Assembly (NCBI RefSeq): GCF_902497785.1 | Contig: NZ_CABVHK010000002.1 | Span: 310,001-374,000, forward strand | Direction: 5' to 3' | Length of the DNA: 64,000 bases | Source of the DNA: Pseudomonas fluorescens | GTDB taxonomy: Bacteria; Pseudomonadota; Gammaproteobacteria; Pseudomonadales; Pseudomonadaceae | In this document: positions 58,870-64,000 of the stretch, piece by piece | Layout: each line of letters starts with the position of its first letter | Numbering within the stretch: position 1 is the first letter of the stretch | The notes under the pieces: generated by a model | What the model saw: only the letters and a program-made list of their open reading frames with translations | Databases searched by the model: none | Told to the model about the DNA's origin: nothing | Program-made: the position numbers and the translations under genes

Positions 58870-58901
58870 AAGCCCCTGAATACTACGATTCAGGGGCTTT
58901 C
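58870..58901 (+). terminator. Rho-independent terminator of glpD
   Basis: Stem AAGCCCCTGAAT / ATTCAGGGGCTT with a six-base loop; the T-tail is short. Confidence 0.9.
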
Positions 58902-58925
58902 TGCATTCTGATAGACACTCGTTCC

Positions 58926-59019
58926 CCTGTGGGAGCGAGCTTGCTCGCGATAGCGGTTTGTCAGGCAACATAAATGCTGAATTTACGGCCTCATCGCGAG
59001 CAAGCTCGCTCCCACAGGA
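58926..59019. repeat. REPIN-like inverted repeat (GTGGGAGCGAGCTTGCTCGCGAT type)
   Basis: Arms CTGTGGGAGCGAGCTTGCTC and complement separated by about 45 bases. Same family as 62565, so the aat operon is bracketed by two copies. Confidence 0.9.
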
Positions 59020-59043
59020 GTTTTCGGTGCACCCTGGGTTTCA

Positions 59044-59088
59044 TTCGGTTTTCCGAACGCGACGGGCAAGTCGATTCGGTTAACCGGA
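59044..59088 (+). promoter_or_regulatory. Two AauR-type binding palindromes
   Basis: TTCGGTTTTCCGAA (59044-59057) and TTCGGTTAACCGGA (59075-59088). They fit the AauR motif TTCGGNNNNCCGAA as I recall it from P. putida, the first perfectly and the second with one mismatch. Centres are 31 bases apart, about three helical turns, so dimers would stack on one face. Confidence 0.7.
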
Positions 59089-59164
59089 TTAACGCGAGCG
59101 ATAAAAAACTTCACAAATAATTTATTTCCTTATAAATCAATGATTTGATCTTATTCGCCTGGCC

Positions 59165-59180
59165 TGGCACGAGTCATGCT
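59165..59180 (+). promoter_or_regulatory. Sigma-54 promoter of the aat operon
   Basis: TGGCACGAGTCATGCT matches TGGCACGNNNNTTGCW with one mismatch; GG and GC are exactly ten bases apart. It lies 77 bases after the nearer AauR-type site, a normal enhancer distance. Confidence 0.78.
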
Positions 59181-59295
59181 CTACACTCTTGGACGAATGC
59201 CTGTTGCGCCGGCCCTTCAGGAGCCAGCAGGCATTCGAAGCACAAAAGGGCCGATGAACTGGCTCCATAAAAAAAACAATGTCGAGGAAAATTTG

Positions 59296-60210
59296 ATGCG
59301 CATCGTTCCCCATATCCTGGGCGCAGCCATTGCTGCCGCTCTGATTACCACTCCAGTTTTCGCTGCCGAGCTCACCGGCACACTGAAGAAGATCAAAGAG
59401 TCCGGCACCATCACCCTCGGGCATCGCGACGCTTCCATTCCGTTTTCCTATATCGCTGATGCTTCCGGCAAACCGGTTGGCTACTCCCACGATATCCAGC
59501 TGAAAATCGTTGAAGCCATCAAAAAAGACCTGGACATGCCGAACCTCCAGGTCAAATACAACCTGGTCACCTCGCAAACCCGTATCCCGCTGGTGCAGAA
59601 CGGCACCGTCGACGTCGAGTGCGGCTCCACCACCAACAACGTGGAACGCCAGCAGCAAGTCGACTTCTCTGTCGGCATCTTCGAAATCGGTACGCGTCTT
59701 CTCTCCAAGAAAGACTCCACGTACAAGAACTTCGACGACCTGAAAGGCAAGAACGTCGTGACCACCGCGGGCACCACGTCCGAGCGCCTCCTCAAGTCGA
59801 TGAACGCCGACAAGCAGATGGGCATGAACGTCATCTCCGCCAAAGACCACGGCGAGTCCTTCCAGATGCTGGAGTCGGGTCGTGCCGTTGCGTTCATGAT
59901 GGACGACGCGCTGCTGGCCGGTGAAGCGGCAAAAGCCAAAAAGGCGACCGACTGGGAAGTAACCGGCGATCCACAGTCCTACGAAATCTACGGCTGCATG
60001 GTCCGCAAAGGCGATGCGCCATTCAAGAAAGCTGTAGATGACGCGATCGTTGCGACTTACAAGTCGGGCGAGATCAACAAGATCTACGAAAAATGGTTCA
60101 TGTCGCCAATCCCGCCTAAAGGCCTGAACCTGAACTTCCAAATGAGTGAAGAGCTCAAGGCCCTGATCGCCAATCCGACCGATAAAGCGGCTGACGACAA
60201 GAAATCCTGA
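59296..60210 (+). CDS. aatJ: Glutamate/aspartate ABC transporter substrate-binding protein (AatJ/GltI)
   Basis: This 304-residue periplasmic protein has a signal peptide (MRIVPHILGAAIAAALITTP, cleavage after VFA) and the type-2 periplasmic-binding fold of family 3: GTITLGHRDASIPFSYIADA, DVECGSTTNNVERQQQVDFS. It binds acidic amino acids. ATG 59296 has GAGGA upstream, with an A-rich run before it that could bind Hfq/Crc. A sigma-54 promoter precedes it. The large gap and hairpin before the permease genes suggest it is made in excess. Confidence 0.94.
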   Translation: MRIVPHILGAAIAAALITTPVFAAELTGTLKKIKESGTITLGHRDASIPFSYIADASGKPVGYSHDIQLKIVEAIKKDLDMPNLQVKYNLVTSQTRIPLVQNGTVDVECGSTTNNVERQQQVDFSVGIFEIGTRLLSKKDSTYKNFDDLKGKNVVTTAGTTSERLLKSMNADKQMGMNVISAKDHGESFQMLESGRAVAFMMDDALLAGEAAKAKKATDWEVTGDPQSYEIYGCMVRKGDAPFKKAVDDAIVATYKSGEINKIYEKWFMSPIPPKGLNLNFQMSEELKALIANPTDKAADDKKS

Positions 60211-60227
60211 TTTCTGACTAACCTTAT

Positions 60228-60256
60228 CTCCTGAGAGGGCCCCGCCCTTTCAGGAG
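60228..60256 (+). terminator. Intra-operon hairpin between aatJ and aatQ
   Basis: CTCCTGAGAGGGC pairs with GCCCTTTCAGGAG over 13 positions (one G-U) with a three-base loop and no strong T-tail. It probably stabilises the aatJ mRNA 3' end or partly terminates. Confidence 0.65.
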
Positions 60257-60400
60257 TTGTCACTCCCTGCTGGCATTTCTGGAAACACTCGAACCGGTGG
60301 CTGTCGAGCCGCTCGTGTGTGCCCGGTCTTTATGATCGGGGCGGGAACGGAGTTCCCCAGGCGGGCACTTGCACATCGATCGAATCCGAGGGGAGACCCT

Positions 60401-61147
60401 ATGAATTACAACTGGGACTGGACCGTGTTCTTCAAGTCCACCGGCGTGGGCAGCGAGATTTATCTCGACTGGTACCTCACCGGTTTGGGCTGGACCATCG
60501 CCATCGCCATCGTGGCCTGGATCATTGCCCTGACGCTGGGCTCGATTCTGGGCGTCATGCGCACCGTACCGAATCGCATCGTGTCGGGCATCGCGACCTG
60601 CTACGTCGAACTCTTCCGTAATGTGCCGCTGCTGGTGCAGCTGTTCATCTGGTACTTCCTGGTACCCGACCTGCTGCCGCAAAACCTGCAGGACTGGTAC
60701 AAGCAGGACCTGAACCCGACCACTTCGGCCTTCCTCAGCGTTGTCGTGTGCCTGGGCCTGTTCACCACCGCTCGCGTTTGCGAACAGGTGCGCACCGGCA
60801 TTCAGGCGCTACCACGCGGCCAGGAATCTGCCGCTCGCGCCATGGGTTTCAAGCTGCCGCAGATCTACTGGAACGTGCTGCTGCCCCAGGCTTACCGGAT
60901 CATCATTCCGCCGCTGACCTCGGAATTCCTGAACGTCTTCAAGAACACCTCCGTCGCCTCGCTGATCGGCCTGATGGAGTTGCTCGCACAGACCAAGCAG
61001 ACCGCCGAGTTCTCCGCGAACCTGTTTGAAGCGTTCACCCTGGCAACCCTGATTTACTTCACCCTGAACATGAGCCTGATGCTGCTGATGCGTCTGGTCG
61101 AGAAGAAAGTGGCCGTACCGGGCCTGATCTCCGTAGGGGGTAAATGA
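60401..61147 (+). CDS. aatQ: Glutamate/aspartate ABC permease (AatQ/GltJ)
   Basis: This 248-residue inner-membrane permease has about five TM segments and the ABC-permease EAA loop QESAARAMGFKLPQIYWNVL. The C-terminal region NVFKNTSVASLIGLMELL is typical of HisMQ-type polar amino-acid permeases. ATG 60401 follows GGGGAG; a longer open frame covers the hairpin and is rejected. Its stop overlaps the region of the aatM start. Confidence 0.94.
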   Translation: MNYNWDWTVFFKSTGVGSEIYLDWYLTGLGWTIAIAIVAWIIALTLGSILGVMRTVPNRIVSGIATCYVELFRNVPLLVQLFIWYFLVPDLLPQNLQDWYKQDLNPTTSAFLSVVVCLGLFTTARVCEQVRTGIQALPRGQESAARAMGFKLPQIYWNVLLPQAYRIIIPPLTSEFLNVFKNTSVASLIGLMELLAQTKQTAEFSANLFEAFTLATLIYFTLNMSLMLLMRLVEKKVAVPGLISVGGK

Positions 61148-61818
61148 TGGAATTCGACTTCTCGGGCATCATCCCGTCCCTGCCGGGTTTGTGGAACGGC
61201 ATGGTCATGACCCTGCAACTGATGGCGCTGGGCGTCGTCGGCGGGATCATCCTCGGCACCATCCTCGCGCTGATGCGCCTGTCCCACAGCAAACTGCTGT
61301 CGAACATCGCCGGCGCCTACGTTAACTACTTCCGCTCGATTCCACTGCTGCTGGTCATCACCTGGTTCTACCTGGCGGTGCCGTTCGTGCTGCGCTGGAT
61401 CACCGGCGAAGACACACCGATCGGTGCGTTCGCCTCATGCATCGTGGCCTTCATGATGTTCGAAGCGGCGTATTTCTGCGAAATCGTCCGGGCCGGTGTG
61501 CAGTCGATCCCCAAGGGCCAGATGGGTGCAGCCCAGGCGCTGGGCATGACGTACGGCCAGATGATGCGGTTGATCATCCTGCCGCAAGCGTTTCGCAAGA
61601 TGACCCCACTGCTGCTGCAACAGAGCATCATCCTGTTTCAGGACACCTCGCTGGTTTACGCGGTGGGCCTGGTGGACTTCCTCAATGCTTCGCGCGCCAG
61701 TGGCGACATCATTGGTCGCTCCAATGAGTTCCTGATCTTCGCAGGGCTCGTGTACTTCACAATCAGCTTTGCCGCCTCGCTGCTGGTCAAGCGTCTGCAA
61801 AAAAGGTTTGCCGTATGA
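61147..61818 (+). CDS. aatM: Glutamate/aspartate ABC permease (AatM/GltK)
   Basis: This 223-residue second permease subunit has the EAA loop [20 protein letters not shown] and [23 protein letters not shown] codons at 61144 and 61147 are adjacent; AGGGGG fits 61147 best. It overlaps aatQ and aatP (ATGA), so the three are translationally coupled. It pairs with AatQ to form the membrane channel. Confidence 0.94.
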   Translation: MEFDFSGIIPSLPGLWNGMVMTLQLMALGVVGGIILGTILALMRLSHSKLLSNIAGAYVNYFRSIPLLLVITWFYLAVPFVLRWITGEDTPIGAFASCIVAFMMFEAAYFCEIVRAGVQSIPKGQMGAAQALGMTYGQMMRLIILPQAFRKMTPLLLQQSIILFQDTSLVYAVGLVDFLNASRASGDIIGRSNEFLIFAGLVYFTISFAASLLVKRLQKRFAV

Positions 61819-62549
61819 TCTCTATCAAGAATGTCAACAAGTGGTATGGCGACTTCCAGGTACTGACTGACTGCAGCACCGAGGTCAAAAAAGGCGAAGT
61901 GATTGTGGTGTGCGGGCCGTCCGGCTCCGGCAAATCCACCCTGATCAAATGCGTCAACGCGCTGGAGCCGTTCCAGAAAGGCGACGTGGTGGTCGATGGC
62001 ACGTCCATCGCCGACCCGAAAACCGACTTGCCGAAACTGCGTTCGCGGGTGGGCATGGTGTTCCAGCATTTCGAACTGTTCCCGCACCTGACCATCACCG
62101 AAAACCTGACCATCGCGCAGATCAAGGTGTTGGGCCGCAGCAAAGAAGAAGCCACCAAAAAAGGCCTGCAACTGCTGGAGCGCGTGGGTCTTTCGGCGCA
62201 CGCCCACAAGCATCCGGGCCAGCTCTCCGGTGGTCAGCAACAGCGTGTGGCAATTGCCCGTGCGCTGGCGATGGACCCGATCGTCATGCTGTTCGACGAA
62301 CCAACCTCGGCGCTCGACCCGGAAATGGTCAACGAAGTACTCGACGTGATGGTGCAACTGGCCCACGAAGGCATGACCATGATGTGCGTGACCCACGAAA
62401 TGGGCTTCGCCCGCAAAGTGGCGGATCGGGTGATCTTCATGGACCAGGGCAAAATCATCGAAGACTGCCAGAAAGAGGAGTTCTTCGGCGACATCAGCGC
62501 CCGCTCCGAACGTGCGCAGCACTTCCTCGAGAAGATTTTGCAGCACTAA
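61815..62549 (+). CDS. aatP: Glutamate/aspartate ABC transporter ATPase (AatP/GltL)
   Basis: This 244-residue ATPase has Walker [16 protein letters not shown]-loop [13 protein letters not shown], signature [15 protein letters not shown], Walker [15 protein letters not shown] and switch His VTHEMGFA. Full length for polar amino-acid importers (HisP/GltL). Last gene of the aatJQMP operon; a REPIN follows 16 bases after the stop. Confidence 0.96.
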   Translation: MISIKNVNKWYGDFQVLTDCSTEVKKGEVIVVCGPSGSGKSTLIKCVNALEPFQKGDVVVDGTSIADPKTDLPKLRSRVGMVFQHFELFPHLTITENLTIAQIKVLGRSKEEATKKGLQLLERVGLSAHAHKHPGQLSGGQQQRVAIARALAMDPIVMLFDEPTSALDPEMVNEVLDVMVQLAHEGMTMMCVTHEMGFARKVADRVIFMDQGKIIEDCQKEEFFGDISARSERAQHFLEKILQH

Positions 62550-62564
62550 AAGCAACACACCCGC

Positions 62565-62670
62565 CCCTGTAGGAGCGAGCTTGCTCGCGATGAACGCAAA
62601 GACGCCGCGTACATCCAGATGAACGCGTCATCGTTGACGACCATCGCGAGCAAGCTCGCTCCTACAGGGG
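62565..62670. repeat. REPIN-like inverted repeat (GTAGGAGCGAGCTTGCTCGCGAT type)
   Basis: Arms CCCCTGTAGGAGCGAGCTTG and complement separated by about 55 bases, between aatP and the sensor kinase gene. Confidence 0.9.
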
Positions 62671-62720
62671 ATCGGTGGTGGTTTCGAGATTTGTGTTGTG
62701 GTTGACCCAAGGCATCTGTG

Positions 62721-64000
62721 ATGAAATGCGACCCCACTCTTTATCGCGCCGCGCCGCCATCACTCGCCGTGAAACCCCGTCTGATCCGTCATCTGTTCCT
62801 GCCACCGCTGGTCATCGCCCTGATGATCGGATTGGGTTACCTCGGCTTCTGGCTCAGTGAGCACTACGGCCTGCGCAGCCTCAGCGAGAACGGCCAGCGT
62901 CAGCTCGAATTGCACGCCCGCGCCGTCGAGAGCGAGATCAGCAAATACACCTACCTGCCCAGCCTGCTGGAACTCGAATCCGGCGTGTCGAAGCTGCTGG
63001 CTGACCCGTCGCCGGAGCACCGCCAAGCAGTCAATGAATACCTCGAAGGTCTGAACCGGCGCAGCCGCAGTCGGGCTATCTATGTGATGGACACCACCGG
63101 CCGCGTCATGGCCACCAGCAACTGGCGCGATGTCGACAGCTACCTCGGTGAAGACCTGTCCTTTCGCGCCTATTTCCAGAACGCCGTGCGCGGTCAGCCC
63201 GGACGCTTCTACGGCATTGGCAGCACCAACGGCGAGCCCGGCTATTACCTGGCCCACGGCCTGGAAGAACAAGGCAAGATCATCGGCGTCGCGGTGGTCA
63301 AAGTACGCCTCGAAGCCATGGAAGAACGCTGGCAGCGGGCGCGCCTGGAAGCCTTCGTCAGCGACGAAAACGGCATCATCATTCTGTCCAGCGATCCGGC
63401 ACGACGGTTGAAATCGGTGGTGCCGCTGAGCGACGAAACCAAAGAAAAACTCGCCCGCAGCCTTCAGTACTACTGGTTCCCGCTGAACGAGCTGCAACCG
63501 CTGGCCCGGGAAAAACTGGCCGAGGGCGAGGAAAAACTGACCTTCCCCGCCAACAGCGAAGTGGAGTCCGACGAAGAGGACATCAGTTACCTCTCGCAAA
63601 CCCGCCCGCTCAGCGACACGCCGTGGAATTTCACCCTGCTCACGCCGCTCCAGGATTTGCGCCGCGAAGCGATCAATCAGGGGATTCTGGTGGCCGTGGC
63701 GTTTGCCCTGTTTGCCTTTCTGCTGATCGCCTGGAACGAGCGGCGCAAGGTGATTGCCACCCGCCTCGCCGCCCGCGAAGCCTTGCAGGAAGCCAATAAT
63801 CAACTGGAGCGTCGGATTACCGAACGCACCACCGACCTGCGCGCCAGCAACGACCGGCTCAAGGGTCAGATCCGCGAACGCCGGCAGGCCGAAGAGACCT
63901 TGCGCCGCGCCCAGGATGAACTGGTGCAGGCCGGCAAACTCGCGGCCATCGGCCAGATGTCGACCAGCATCGCCCACGAATTGAACCAGCCACTGGCGGC
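62721..64000 (+). CDS. aauS: Sensor histidine kinase AauS (DctB-type), 3' end cut by the window edge
   Basis: The first 426 residues are present. A cytoplasmic stretch is followed by TM1 (LFLPPLVIALMIGLGYLGFW, ~26-45), a periplasmic double-Cache sensor region (~50-330, with YVMDTTGRVMATSNWRD), TM2 (INQGILVAVAFALFAFLLIA, ~335-355), a coiled coil, and the start of the DctB-type H-box IGQMSTSIAHELNQPLAA. Position after aatJQMP, with AauR-type sites before that operon, supports AauS; its NtrC-type partner aauR should follow beyond 64000. ATG 62721 has a weak ribosome site; GTG 62769 is an alternative. Confidence 0.88.
   Translation, partial: MKCDPTLYRAAPPSLAVKPRLIRHLFLPPLVIALMIGLGYLGFWLSEHYGLRSLSENGQRQLELHARAVESEISKYTYLPSLLELESGVSKLLADPSPEHRQAVNEYLEGLNRRSRSRAIYVMDTTGRVMATSNWRDVDSYLGEDLSFRAYFQNAVRGQPGRFYGIGSTNGEPGYYLAHGLEEQGKIIGVAVVKVRLEAMEERWQRARLEAFVSDENGIIILSSDPARRLKSVVPLSDETKEKLARSLQYYWFPLNELQPLAREKLAEGEEKLTFPANSEVESDEEDISYLSQTRPLSDTPWNFTLLTPLQDLRREAINQGILVAVAFALFAFLLIAWNERRKVIATRLAAREALQEANNQLERRITERTTDLRASNDRLKGQIRERRQAEETLRRAQDELVQAGKLAAIGQMSTSIAHELNQPLA

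Overview
The window is a GC-rich chromosomal segment from a fluorescent Pseudomonas, most likely the P. fluorescens group. Gene content and order match blocks known from P. aeruginosa: argP-argO-sodB-bifA, an icmP-like iron block, mexVW, inaA-colS-colR, groEL-groES-fxsA, mrp/metG, rsx-nth, argG-motY-pyrC-rnt-prx-bfd-bfrB-grxD, argF, glpFKRD and aatJQMP-aauS. The blocks are joined in an order unlike P. aeruginosa, and many junctions carry the short palindromic repeats (REP/REPIN-like, at least three sequence types) typical of fluorescent pseudomonads. I see no transposase, integrase, prophage, CRISPR array, rRNA or tRNA. These family and synteny statements come from reading the protein sequences; no search was run.

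Layout. 1-6.7 kb: the end of pobA (aromatic catabolism), a drug-efflux MFS pump, an exported double-Cache protein, a coiled-coil membrane protein, an SDR epimerase and argP. 6.8-11.4 kb: an ACT protein, the amino-acid exporter argO, sodB, a long non-coding stretch with a repeated block, and the c-di-GMP phosphodiesterase bifA. 11.6-16.9 kb: an iron-linked module (imelysin, di-haem oxidoreductase, second imelysin, DUF1513) behind a Fur-like palindrome. 17-21 kb: mexVW. 21.4-26.2 kb: the ColRS two-component system with its envelope genes (methyltransferase, LPS kinase, small exported protein, PAP2 phosphatase); two ColR-box-like sites link them. 26-34 kb: groESL, fxsA, a HugZ-like protein, an SDR, mrp and metG. 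34.4-38.9 kb: an unusual rsx/rnf operon, nth and a PA3496-like small protein. 39-40.9 kb: an orphan response regulator and an unrecognised two-TM protein behind AT-rich DNA. 40.9-50.4 kb: argG, motY, pyrC, rnt, a peroxiredoxin, bfd, bfrB, grxD and a molybdopterin oxidoreductase. 50.7-53.4 kb: argF, an orphan ABC ATPase and ybaK. 53.7-58.9 kb: glycerol catabolism (glpF, glpK, glpR, glpD). 59-64 kb: acidic amino-acid ABC transport with sigma-54/AauR-type control and the start of its sensor kinase.

The most unusual item is the rsx operon (34451-37960). It has A, B, D, G and E but no rsxC. RsxB starts directly at its iron-sulfur domain without a membrane anchor and has a long coiled-coil tail. 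Three of the four cysteines expected to hold the intramembrane RnfA/RnfE [2Fe-2S] cluster are replaced. Several regulatory sites can be read directly: ColR boxes, paired AauR palindromes with a sigma-54 promoter, a sigma-28 promoter for motY, a sigma-32-like promoter for groESL, Fur-like boxes before the imelysin gene and bfd, and a GlpR-like palindrome before glpD.
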